Below, one piece after another: positions 21,862-28,715 of a DNA stretch of 44,478 nucleotides. Origin of the DNA: Kocuria sp. (lineage in GTDB: Bacteria > Actinomycetota > Actinomycetes > Actinomycetales > Micrococcaceae); contig NZ_JAUMTZ010000016.1 in assembly GCF_030530945.1 (NCBI RefSeq), positions 1-44,478 of the forward strand. The letters run 5' to 3'. How positions within the stretch are numbered: the stretch's first letter is position 1; each line of letters starts with the position of its first letter. Under the pieces are notes generated by a model. That model had not been told where the DNA came from, did no database searches, and saw only the letters and a program-made list of their open reading frames with translations. Position numbers and translations under genes: made by a program.

Positions 21862-22242
21862 GTGTCATCTGATCCTAAGCGTGATGGGCAACCCTCGGAC
21901 GAGCCGCAGACTCTCTGCCCTCCTGCCGTAGCCCGGGAGGTCAAGAGTTCACCCGGGGAGGTAGGTGCCGCCGGGTCAGATCTCCTGCCCTCTGTGGATA
22001 ATCCCTCGCACGCATTTATCCATTTGACCCGGCGCAGAATATTTATGAACTACTTCGTATCCTGTGCGCATGATCGGTACCCATCTCGAGCAAACCCCGA
22101 AACTCGTGTTTCGAACATGATCAAGGACCACCCTCACTGGTATAGGTTCTGTGTTGTTCTCGATAACTGTGTCATTTTTTTGGGGATGGTCCTATTGTTG
22201 GCGTTTACTCTGGTAGCGAGTTATAAAACCTTGTTTCTCTGA
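21862..22242 (+). CDS. C-terminally anchored membrane protein, cargo gene
   Basis: A 126-residue protein: an unstructured polar N-terminus (about 1-45), a basic middle (LTRRRIFMNYFVSCAHDRYP) and one C-terminal hydrophobic helix (CVIFLGMVLLLAFTLVASY) followed by KTLFL. It lies 13 bp after the M78 protease and shares its low GC, so the two were probably gained together. GTG 21862 follows AGGTGG; TTG 21856 is an alternative. I do not recognise the family. A sensor or effector partner of the protease, in the manner of prophage-encoded exclusion or abortive systems, is a hypothesis. Confidence 0.6.
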   Translation: MSSDPKRDGQPSDEPQTLCPPAVAREVKSSPGEVGAAGSDLLPSVDNPSHAFIHLTRRRIFMNYFVSCAHDRYPSRANPETRVSNMIKDHPHWYRFCVVLDNCVIFLGMVLLLAFTLVASYKTLFL

Positions 22243-22295
22243 TAAGGTCAGTGTGTCTTCTGGCATACCCCCCAGGCGAAACAAAGGAATTTCAC

Positions 22296-22907
22296 ATGAC
22301 CCTCCTCGCTGAGACCGTCCACCAACTCACCCGCACCCACAAAGTCCGCATCCCCGGCACCGAGCACCCCGCCCAGTACGCAGACGCCCTCCCCCTCCTC
22401 GAGCAGCTGCGCATGCTCGTGCGCGGCACCGGCCACGGCGGCCAGGAGCGCAGCGGTGCGGGCGGCGGGTCGAAGCCCCCGATCAACCTGCGCGCCCTGG
22501 ACCTACTCAACGAGATCACCACCACCGTGAACCAGGGCTGGCCGGGCGCCGGGCGCCCCGTCACCCAGGCCGTACCCCTCGGCTTCAAGCTGCGCGCCTG
22601 GGCCGAGCACGACCCGGAGAACGCCCGCCTCACGGACCAGTGCCTCGCGTGGGCCGAGCAGATCACCCGCGCCATCCACCCCGTGAAGCGCATCGACATC
22701 ATGGGCACCTGCCCGTCGTGCCAGTGCACCCACGTCATGAACACCGACTCCGAGACTGGGGAGCACACGTACAACCACGCCCTCACCGCGTACACCGAGC
22801 CCGCCCACGTGGCCTGCGCGGTGTGCGGCACCACCTGGGAGGGCCAAGCAATCCACCACCTGCGAGGGCTGGTGCGCACCCCCGCCGAAACAGTCAGCGC
22901 CGAGTGA
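22296..22907 (+). CDS. Hypothetical zinc-ribbon phage protein
   Basis: A 203-residue protein returning to high GC. The N-terminal helical part (LLAETVHQLTRTHKVRIPGT) is followed by a C-terminal treble: GTCPSCQCTH and CAVCGTTW give two CxxC pairs about 50 residues apart, a zinc ribbon. ATG 22296 has RBS AAAGGAA. Similar proteins occur between early and late regions of actinophages, but no role is known to me. Its TGA stop is the first triplet of operator-like site 8. Confidence 0.65.
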   Translation: MTLLAETVHQLTRTHKVRIPGTEHPAQYADALPLLEQLRMLVRGTGHGGQERSGAGGGSKPPINLRALDLLNEITTTVNQGWPGAGRPVTQAVPLGFKLRAWAEHDPENARLTDQCLAWAEQITRAIHPVKRIDIMGTCPSCQCTHVMNTDSETGEHTYNHALTAYTEPAHVACAVCGTTWEGQAIHHLRGLVRTPAETVSAE

Positions 22908-22922
22908 CCATAACTAGGGTCA
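22905..22922. promoter_or_regulatory. Operator-like palindrome, site 8
   Basis: TGACCATAACTAGGGTCA, with arms extending to GAGTGACC/GGTCACTC (8 bp). It is the exact reverse complement of site 2. Its first triplet is the stop codon of the preceding gene and it sits directly before the RNA locus. Confidence 0.7.
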
Positions 22923-22935
22923 CTCCTGGTACGCT
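22905..22935 (+). promoter_or_regulatory. Putative promoter overlapping site 8
   Basis: TGACCA (22905-22910), 19-nt spacer, TACGCT (22930-22935), matching the geometry at site 6. It would drive the structured RNA and tRNA genes and possibly the packaging genes beyond. The binding site covers the -35 and spacer, consistent with repression in the lysogen. Confidence 0.45.
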
Positions 22936-23051
22936 GGGACACGAAGGCGCTACCACGCGCCCGAAAACGGCCCACGGGCCGAGGTGCAGGTGAGCGCGAG
23001 GAAAAGTCATTGGGGGGTCGCGCTCACCCACACCACTCCGGCCTCCGGGCC
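22936..23051 (+). ncRNA. Structured non-coding leader with an 11-bp stem-loop
   Basis: No credible gene is present here. Two strong RNA structures are: CGGCCC-AC-GGGCCG near 22968-22981, and an exact 11-bp inverted repeat (GGTGAGCGCGA at 22989-22999, TCGCGCTCACC at 23018-23028). The latter encloses an 18-nt purine-rich loop containing GGAAAAGTCATTGGGG. Located between a promoter and tRNA-like genes, it may be a small phage RNA or a processing leader. The family is unknown. Confidence 0.4.
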
Positions 23052-23115
23052 ACGGCAGGGAGTTGGATCCCAGGCACCTCGGGTGCTGCCCCAGGTTCGA
23101 GTCCTGGCTGCCGTA
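23052..23115 (+). tRNA. Degenerate tRNA or tRNA-like element
   Basis: A 7-bp acceptor (ACGGCAG/CTGCCGT) and a perfect T arm (CCAGG-TTCGAGT-CCTGG) are unmistakable. The total is only 63 nt plus discriminator: the two-base linker 8-9 is missing, the D arm is short (GGA-GTTGGA-TCC), and the anticodon region GGCACCTCGGGTGCT folds into a rigid stem with a 3-nt loop rather than a 7-nt loop with U33. Decoding is therefore doubtful. It may be a decayed tRNA or a tRNA mimic. No CCA is encoded. Confidence 0.45.
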
Positions 23116-23118
23116 CGC

Positions 23119-23136
23119 AGCATCACCCAGGTGATG
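23119..23136. repeat. Perfect inverted repeat between the tRNA-like genes
   Basis: GCATCACC-CA-GGTGATGC, an 8-bp perfect hairpin just downstream of the first tRNA-like element. It may be a processing signal or terminator. A second short stem, CCGCC-7 nt-GGCGG, follows near 23146-23162. Confidence 0.45.
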
Positions 23137-23166
23137 CCGCCTTGCCGCCGTCTCCTGGCGGTGCGC

Positions 23167-23240
23167 AGCGGCCTAGCCCAACAGGCAGAGGCACCGGCAT
23201 CAAGCCCCGGACAGTGTGGGTTCGACCCCCACGGCCGCTA
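23167..23240 (+). tRNA. Phage tRNA, anticodon CAA by position (Leu-type)
   Basis: A complete 73-nt cloverleaf plus discriminator A: acceptor AGCGGCC/GGCCGCT, U8A9, D arm GCCCAACAGGCAGAGGC with GG in the loop, anticodon arm CCGGCATCAAGCCCCGG, variable ACAGT, and T arm GTGGG-TTCGACC-CCCAC. With U33 at the expected place the anticodon is CAA (23201-23203), reading the leucine codon UUG, which is rare in this genome. Two oddities: the stem base pair next to the loop is C-C, and a 5-nt variable arm is unlike bacterial tRNA-Leu, so the amino-acid identity is uncertain. CCA is not encoded. Confidence 0.65.
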
Positions 23241-23253
23241 CTGGTGGTGTTCA

Positions 23254-23273
23254 CCCCTCCGTCTCTCGAGGGG
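23254..23273 (+). terminator. Hairpin after the tRNA
   Basis: CCCCTC-8 nt-GAGGGG, a 6-bp GC-rich stem 14 nt after the tRNA. It could end the RNA transcript or attenuate it before the late genes; there is no T tract. Between 23274 and 23461 I see no further gene with an RBS. Confidence 0.4.
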
Positions 23274-23461
23274 CAAGGATGCCCACGACGCCGCCCCTGG
23301 GTGGCCAGGCGCACCTGCACCGCCACCCACCCACCCTCGCGTCAACGGCACCGGGCCAGCCCATCCAGCACCCGGACCGATGGGACCCCATGACCGGGAC
23401 TCCTCTACCAAAACCCGATGAGGGCACCCCAGCGCGAGGGGCGCACCACAAGGGGGACGGC

Positions 23462-23788
23462 ATGCCAGCTCAAGGTTCACGGTCCAGCACCCTCCGCAAG
23501 ACCCGGGCGGTACGCGACGCCGTCAACGACTACCGGGAGAAGTGCAAGCGGGACCAGCCCCCGTGCTGGCTGTGCGGGCAGGCCATCGACTACGACACCA
23601 CGGACCCGTACTCCCCCGACTCCCTCCAGGTCGACCACATGTTCCCGGTGTCCACCCACCCGGACCACGCCGCGGACCAGGAGAACATGCGCCCCGCGCA
23701 TGCCGGGTGCAACCTCTCCCGTGGGAACAGCATGACCCTCCCCGAGCTGGGCACCACCTCCTGCGACTGGGAGGCCCTGGCCACCTGA
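23462..23788 (+). CDS. HNH endonuclease of the packaging region
   Basis: A 108-residue HNH nuclease: zinc-binding CWLCG (C35, C38), the catalytic LQVDHMFPVS (D58, H59), the central N75 in ENMRPAH and the final AGCNLSRGN (C83, N84). HNH proteins encoded just before terminase genes in HK97-like phages assist terminase cleavage at cos; this position favours that role. ATG 23462 is chosen for its RBS AAGGGGGA; the frame is open further upstream, with ATG 23390 as an alternative that lacks an RBS. Confidence 0.8.
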   Translation: MPAQGSRSSTLRKTRAVRDAVNDYREKCKRDQPPCWLCGQAIDYDTTDPYSPDSLQVDHMFPVSTHPDHAADQENMRPAHAGCNLSRGNSMTLPELGTTSCDWEALAT

Positions 23789-23813
23789 CCCACCACCACG
23801 AGGAGCACCCACC

Positions 23814-24119
23814 ATGACCGAGCACCCGGGCATCGACGAGAAGCGACGGCGCGACCTGTTGCGCGTCTTGGACAGCACTGCGCGATCTGCGCAACGGGAC
23901 GCCGCCGCCCAAGCGCAAGAGGACGCCCTCGGCACCGTACCTGTCACCCTCCTTGTACAGATCGGCGATGGCGACCCCCAGTCCCTCGGGCAGGACACGA
24001 TCCCCTTGTACGCCACGCCGGACGGAAGCGCCATCGTCGTCGACCACGCACGGGCGGCTGAGGCCACGGGAGAAGCGATCATCCGCATCCTCTTCCATGA
24101 CGAGGAGGTAACTGCATGA
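23814..24119 (+). CDS. Hypothetical phage protein
   Basis: A 101-residue protein: a charged helical N-terminus (GIDEKRRRDLLRVLDSTARS) and a beta-rich C-terminus (VTLLVQIGDGDPQ, IPLYATPDGSAIVVDHARAA). It is preceded by AGGAG. No family is recognised. Its place between HNH and the small terminase, and its overlap with the next gene, indicate a packaging-region operon. Confidence 0.55.
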   Translation: MTEHPGIDEKRRRDLLRVLDSTARSAQRDAAAQAQEDALGTVPVTLLVQIGDGDPQSLGQDTIPLYATPDGSAIVVDHARAAEATGEAIIRILFHDEEVTA

Positions 24120-24322
24120 CCACGGCACCTCACGGCAGCGGCATGCTGCGCCACGACGAGGCCCACGCGCAAACCTTCGGCACCGCGGTGTTCGCCCCCG
24201 CGGGCACGTCCATGCGGGACATGGAGCAGCTCCTCCGGGACCGCGGCCTCATCGCTGACGGAGAGGGCCTGAACCCCCACGGCCGCCAGCACACCACCAC
24301 GCACGGGAGGACCACGGCATGA
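24116..24322 (+). CDS. Small hypothetical protein
   Basis: A 68-residue His-rich protein (MLRHDEAHAQTFGTAVFAPA, MEQLLRDRGLIADGEG, QHTTTHGRTTA). It overlaps both neighbours by 4 bp (ATGA). No motif is identifiable; the histidines could bind metal. Confidence 0.5.
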   Translation: MTTAPHGSGMLRHDEAHAQTFGTAVFAPAGTSMRDMEQLLRDRGLIADGEGLNPHGRQHTTTHGRTTA

Positions 24323-24729
24323 CCGCACGACCGGACCCGACCACGGACCTCGCGGCGAACTGGGCCAAGCTCAAGACCGAGCTCAAGGCAACCCACGACA
24401 AGGTCAGCGCCGAGCTCGCCGCGTCCCTCGGGCAAGCAGCCGACGACCTGAGACGAGCCCGCACCGAGCACGACGAGCATGAGGCCGCAGCACCCGCGCA
24501 CGAGGACACCACCGACGAGCACGAGGCAACACCGGCCATCGTCGGTCACCTGCCCATGGTCATCGCCATGCGCGCCTTCGACACCCACGAAGACCTCGGC
24601 ACCATCCACGTGCCCATCACCACCGAGACCCCACGGCCCGCCGGAAGCATCCCCTTCGGCATCGGAGTGACCCACGCCGACGTACGGCGCGCCGTCACCG
24701 AGCACCTCGGACTCGACCCCCTGGGGTGA
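24319..24729 (+). CDS. Hypothetical phage protein with coiled-coil N-terminus
   Basis: A 136-residue acidic protein. Residues 10-70 are a likely coiled coil rich in Glu, Asp, His and Ala (LKTELKATHDKVSAELAASL, RARTEHDEHEAAAPAHED). The C-terminal ~60 residues are beta-rich (IVGHLPMVIAMRAFDTHEDL, GTIHVPITTETP). No family is recognised. It is the last gene before the 150-bp gap that precedes the terminase. Confidence 0.5.
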   Translation: MTARPDPTTDLAANWAKLKTELKATHDKVSAELAASLGQAADDLRRARTEHDEHEAAAPAHEDTTDEHEATPAIVGHLPMVIAMRAFDTHEDLGTIHVPITTETPRPAGSIPFGIGVTHADVRRAVTEHLGLDPLG

Positions 24730-24752
24730 TAGCCCCCCGGTACGGGCCGCAC

Positions 24753-24768
24753 CCACCCCAGGGGGTGG
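24753..24768. terminator. Hairpin before the terminase genes
   Basis: CCACCCC-AG-GGGGTGG, a perfect 7-bp stem in the 151-bp gap between 24729 and the small terminase. It may terminate the upstream operon. This gap is also the usual position for a cos or pac site, but I see no diagnostic sequence. Confidence 0.4.
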
Positions 24769-24880
24769 CGCAAATGTTGAGCACCGAACGGGCCCTCGCG
24801 TGGCCGCCGGTAGTCATCCTTCACTCACTGAGGGGTAGTACCCATCGCGTGAGGCCCACCCCAGGACGGAGGACCAGCCC

Positions 24881-25237
24881 ATGAACGATCTCGTCAGCAT
24901 CACGGGCGGCGCCCAGTCGGGCACGGTGCTCCACGCGACCCTCACGGACGCGGTGGAGGCGTCGATCAAGGCCATGGACTGGATCACGGACGCCGACGAC
25001 GGCGCGATCACGTTGGCGCGCACGTACGCGGCGCGGATCGACGAGGCCCTGGCCACAGGTGAGGGGCAGGAGGTCACGAAGGCCCTGTACCTGGGCCCGC
25101 ACCTGCTGAACACCCTGCGCGCCTTGGGTGGCGCCCCGGATGCCCGCGGGCAGCTGGACACGGGCAAGCCCACCAGTGCGACGGCGTCGACTCTGGACAA
25201 GTACCGGAAACGGGCCAAGGCCTCCAAGGGCGCGTGA
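24881..25237 (+). CDS. terS: Terminase small subunit
   Basis: A 118-residue protein directly before the large terminase. The helical organisation (TDAVEASIKAMDWITDADDG, ITLARTYAARIDEALATGEG, ALYLGPHLLNTLRALGGAPD) is that of small terminases common in actinophages, which recognise the packaging start site and load the large subunit. The call rests on size, helical content and position. ATG 24881 has a strong RBS (ACGGAGGA). Its stop overlaps the large subunit start as TGATG. Confidence 0.78.
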   Translation: MNDLVSITGGAQSGTVLHATLTDAVEASIKAMDWITDADDGAITLARTYAARIDEALATGEGQEVTKALYLGPHLLNTLRALGGAPDARGQLDTGKPTSATASTLDKYRKRAKASKGA

Positions 25238-26703
25238 TGCTCTCGGACCTCAAGGGCCACACGGCGCCGCGGATCGAGACGAAGCCGCTGCGCGAGTTGA
25301 CCCCCGAGACGACGTTGGGGTTCGACTGCCTGGAGTTCGCCCGTGACCTGTTCGGGTGGCAGGGCCGCCCGTGGCAGGAGCACTTCCTGAAGCGGGCGCT
25401 GGAGCTCCGGCCGGACGGCCGCCTGCGGTTCCGTGTGGTGCTGCTGCTGGTGGCCCGCCAGAACGGCAAGTCCGCGGTGATGATTGTCCTGGCCCTGTAC
25501 TTCATGCTCGTGCTCAAGGAGGGCGAGCCGGTCCTGTCGACCGCGCAGAACCTGGACACCTCGCAGGAGACTTGGAATCAGGGCCTGGAGCTGCTGGAGT
25601 CCGTGGACTCGGACCCGCCGCTGGTCGCGAAGACCTGGCTGGGCGCCGGGCGGAACGCGATGAAGCTGGACAACGGGTCCCGGTGGGCGGTGGCCGCGGC
25701 GAACCGTGGCGGCGGGCGAGGCAAGTCCTCCCCGCTGGTCCTGATGGACGAGCTGCGCGAGCACCTGTCCTGGGACTCGTGGAACGCGATCTCGAACACG
25801 ACGCTCGCGCAGGAGGACGCGCTGGTGCTCGGGGTGTCGAACGCCGGGGACTCCCGGTCGGTGGTCCTGCGGGACCTGCGGCGCCGCGCCATCGAGTCCT
25901 TGGACGACCCGGACACGCAGACCCTGATCTGCGAGTGGTCCGCGGCGGAGGACGACGACACCGGCAACCCCTTGAACTGGGCGAAGGCGAACCCGTCGCT
26001 CGGGTACGGGCTGAGCCTGGACGCGCTGCGCGTGGCCTACGAGACGTCCACGGAGGTCGCCTGGCGCACGGAGAACCTGTGCCAGTGGGTGAACGCCCTG
26101 GAGGGCGGGCCGTGGAAGGAGGGCGTGTGGGAGTCCGGGGAGAACCCGGCATCCAGCATCGCCGCCGACTCGGAGATCGTGCTGGCCGTGGACACCTCCA
26201 TCGACCGGGCCATGTCCTACGTGACCGCGGTGGGCGCGAACGCCTCGGGCCGCACCCATGTGGAGGTCATCGCGATGCGCGAGGGCGACGCATGGGTCGT
26301 GCCGTGGGTGAACGCCCGCTGGGACGCGATCGGCGCGTCGAAGGTCGTGATCCAGGGCAAGGGTGCCCCGGCAACGGGCCTGATTGACCTATTCGAGGAG
26401 CGCGGCATCCCGGTGTACCGGTGCCAGGGCTCGGACGTGACCGGCTCGGCCATGGAGTTCTTCTCCGCGGTCCGAGACGGGCTCGTGGAGCACCTGCCGC
26501 AGCCGGTCCTGGACATCGCCGCGAAGGCCGCGCAGACGCGACTCACCGGCGACGGCCTGTTCATGTTCGACCGGCGGAAGTCCCCGGTGGACATCGCCCC
26601 ACTGGTGGCGGTGTCGATGGCGTGGTTCGTGTTCGCGCACTCGATGGAAGTTTCTGAGACGGAGTCCTCGGCGTACGAGTCGCACGGGCTGATGGTGTTC
26701 TGA
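25237..26703 (+). CDS. terL: Terminase large subunit
   Basis: A 488-residue packaging motor. The ATPase domain has an adenine-binding Gln/Trp segment (GWQGRPWQEHFLKRAL), Walker A ARQNGKS at 73-79 and Walker B LVLMDE with D171/E172. The RNase H-like nuclease domain has D319 in VLAVDTS and later acidic residues near DLFEERG and FMFDRRKSPVDIAP. It drives DNA into the prohead and cuts concatemers. ATG 25237 forms TGATG with the terS stop. Length and motifs are complete, so the packaging machinery appears intact. Confidence 0.95.
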   Translation: MLSDLKGHTAPRIETKPLRELTPETTLGFDCLEFARDLFGWQGRPWQEHFLKRALELRPDGRLRFRVVLLLVARQNGKSAVMIVLALYFMLVLKEGEPVLSTAQNLDTSQETWNQGLELLESVDSDPPLVAKTWLGAGRNAMKLDNGSRWAVAAANRGGGRGKSSPLVLMDELREHLSWDSWNAISNTTLAQEDALVLGVSNAGDSRSVVLRDLRRRAIESLDDPDTQTLICEWSAAEDDDTGNPLNWAKANPSLGYGLSLDALRVAYETSTEVAWRTENLCQWVNALEGGPWKEGVWESGENPASSIAADSEIVLAVDTSIDRAMSYVTAVGANASGRTHVEVIAMREGDAWVVPWVNARWDAIGASKVVIQGKGAPATGLIDLFEERGIPVYRCQGSDVTGSAMEFFSAVRDGLVEHLPQPVLDIAAKAAQTRLTGDGLFMFDRRKSPVDIAPLVAVSMAWFVFAHSMEVSETESSAYESHGLMVF

Positions 26704-26720
26704 CCTGGAAGGGGGTGCAC

Positions 26721-28715
26721 ATGGGAGTGGTTGATGCCCTGTCCGGGGCCTTCGGTGGTCTCGGTGACCGGATCGAGTCGGTGCGGATGAGCATGGCCCC
26801 GTCCGTGGAGGTGGCCCCCGGGTCGACGCTGTCGGGCCGGGAGACGCGTGCGCTGATCGACAAGCTCTCCCGGTTCACCCCGGCGGACCTGCACCGAACG
26901 CAGCCGAACCTGCGGGCCGTGGTGGACTTCCGGGCGCGCAACGTCGCCCAGCTGGGGCTGCACGTGTTCCGGCCGGTCGAGCAGGGCCGCGAGCGGGACC
27001 GCACGTCGGCGGCCGCCCGGGTGCTCGCGAACCCGAACCCGGCGCAGACCGGCTACCAGCTGATGTACAGCCTGGTCGCGGACATGGACCTCTACGACGA
27101 GGCGTTCTGGGTGGTGTTCAACGCCCCCGGCATCCTCTCGATCCGCCCGCTCCCGGTGGCCGACGTCGTGGAACGCCACGGCTCCGAGTGGAACGGCACC
27201 CTGTCCGTGGACGTGCGCCTGGACGGGAAGACCGTGCGGATCCCCGCCGAGAACCTGATCCACTTCCGCGGGTACTCCCCCGCGTACGGGCACAAGGGCT
27301 CCTCCCCGATCGACGCGCTGCGGGACACGCTCACCGAGCAGGTCGCCGCGCAGGCGTACCGCCTGTCGGTGTGGCGCAACGGCGGGCTGATCTCCTCGTA
27401 CATCTCCCGACCCTCCGGCGCGCCCGGCTGGTCGAAGGAAGCCCTGGCCCGCTTCAAGCAGGACATGCGCGAGTTCCGCTCCGGCGGCGTGCAGTCCGGC
27501 GGGATGCCGCTCCTCGAGGACGGCATGAAGATCGAGGCCGGCGCGCTGAACTCGAAAGAGCAGCAGTACGTCGAAGCCGCACAGCTGTCCCTGGCGACGG
27601 TGGCCCGTACCTACCACGTGAACCCGGCGATGCTGGGTGAGACCGGTGGCGTGACGTACGCGAACATGCGCGAGTTCCGGAAGTCGCTGTACGGGGAGAC
27701 CCTGGGGCCCCTGCTGCGCATGGTCGAGGACCACCTGAACACCCGGCTCCTGCCGATGCTGGGCATGGAGGACGGCTCGTACTTCGAGTTCAACGTCAAG
27801 GAGAAGCTCCGCGGTTCCTTCGAGGAAGAAGCGGACGTGCTGTCCACGGCCACGGGCTCCGGTGCGTGGATGACGGTGAACGAGGCCCGCGCCACCCAGA
27901 ACCTCAAGCCTGTGCCCAACGGGGACCAGGTACTGCAGCCGCTGAACATGGCCGCGCTCGGCGCCACGGACGTACCCGATGAGGACCCCGCGGGCGGGAA
28001 GTCCGCGGCCGTGGAGGCGAAGTCCGCGACCGCGTCGGTGAAGGCCGAGCCGGAGGGCACCCAGCCCGGACGGATCCAGGACCTCATCGAGTCGCACAGC
28101 CGCCGCCAGCAGGCTGCCGTGGTCGCCGCCCTGAACTCCAAGGCTGACACGCCCTGGTGGGACGGTGAGCGGTGGGACCGGGAGCTGTCTGCGGACCTCC
28201 TGACCCTCTCCAAGGTCGTCACCGCCCAGATCGGGGCGAAGACAGCCGCGCAGCTGGGTTACGACGGGGACTACGACCTGCAGGCCACGGTCGCGTTCCT
28301 CACCGCCGTCGCGGAGACCCGGGCGCACATGCTCAACGAGGGCACCCGCCAGGCACTCGAGGCCGTGGTCGAGGGCACCGCCCCGGAGGGCAAGACCCCC
28401 GAGGACGTGTTCACCGAGCTCCGCGAGTCCCGCGGCGCCATGTGGGGCGCGTCCATCGCGGCCGCGCTCGCCGGGTTCGCCGCGGTCGAGGCGGGACGAC
28501 AGGTGCACCGCTCGGGCCGGAACACCACCAAGACGTGGGTGGTCCGATCGAACAACCCCCGGCACACGCACGCGGCCATGAACGGCCAGACCGTGGGCAT
28601 CAACGAGAAGTTCAGCAACGGCTCCGAGTGGCCCGGCGACTCGAAGTCCCTGCCCGTCTCCGAGGTTGCCAACTGCCAGTGCGGCGTCGAGATCACAACG
28701 GAGGAACCATCATGA
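26721..28715 (+). CDS. Portal protein fused to a MuF-like C-terminal domain
   Basis: A 664-residue protein. Residues about 40-430 are an HK97-type portal (LHRTQPNLRAVVDFRARNVA, RVLANPNPAQTG, NLIHFRGYSPAYGHKGSSPI, HVNPAMLGETGGVTYANMRE), the dodecameric DNA gate. After a low-complexity linker (about 425-470) comes a helical region. The C-terminal motif KTWVVRSNNPRHTHAAMNGQ, then PGDSKSLPVSEVANCQCGVE, has the H-x(3)-NG and NC-x-C signature of Mu gpF minor head proteins. Portals are usually ~400-500 residues, so this is a fusion. ATG 26721 is preceded by GGAAGGGGG. Confidence 0.88.
   Translation: MGVVDALSGAFGGLGDRIESVRMSMAPSVEVAPGSTLSGRETRALIDKLSRFTPADLHRTQPNLRAVVDFRARNVAQLGLHVFRPVEQGRERDRTSAAARVLANPNPAQTGYQLMYSLVADMDLYDEAFWVVFNAPGILSIRPLPVADVVERHGSEWNGTLSVDVRLDGKTVRIPAENLIHFRGYSPAYGHKGSSPIDALRDTLTEQVAAQAYRLSVWRNGGLISSYISRPSGAPGWSKEALARFKQDMREFRSGGVQSGGMPLLEDGMKIEAGALNSKEQQYVEAAQLSLATVARTYHVNPAMLGETGGVTYANMREFRKSLYGETLGPLLRMVEDHLNTRLLPMLGMEDGSYFEFNVKEKLRGSFEEEADVLSTATGSGAWMTVNEARATQNLKPVPNGDQVLQPLNMAALGATDVPDEDPAGGKSAAVEAKSATASVKAEPEGTQPGRIQDLIESHSRRQQAAVVAALNSKADTPWWDGERWDRELSADLLTLSKVVTAQIGAKTAAQLGYDGDYDLQATVAFLTAVAETRAHMLNEGTRQALEAVVEGTAPEGKTPEDVFTELRESRGAMWGASIAAALAGFAAVEAGRQVHRSGRNTTKTWVVRSNNPRHTHAAMNGQTVGINEKFSNGSEWPGDSKSLPVSEVANCQCGVEITTEEPS

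Noticed and set aside
22215..22250. Inverted ACCTT/AAGGT around the end of the cargo membrane gene, considered as a tenth operator site
   Set aside because: Only 5-bp arms with an unrelated 11-nt centre. It matches the GGTCA half only, and at best is a weak terminator.
24730..24880. cos site in front of the small terminase
   Set aside because: The position is suitable, but no defined overhang or symmetric nicking sequence can be recognised, so it is not listed as a feature.
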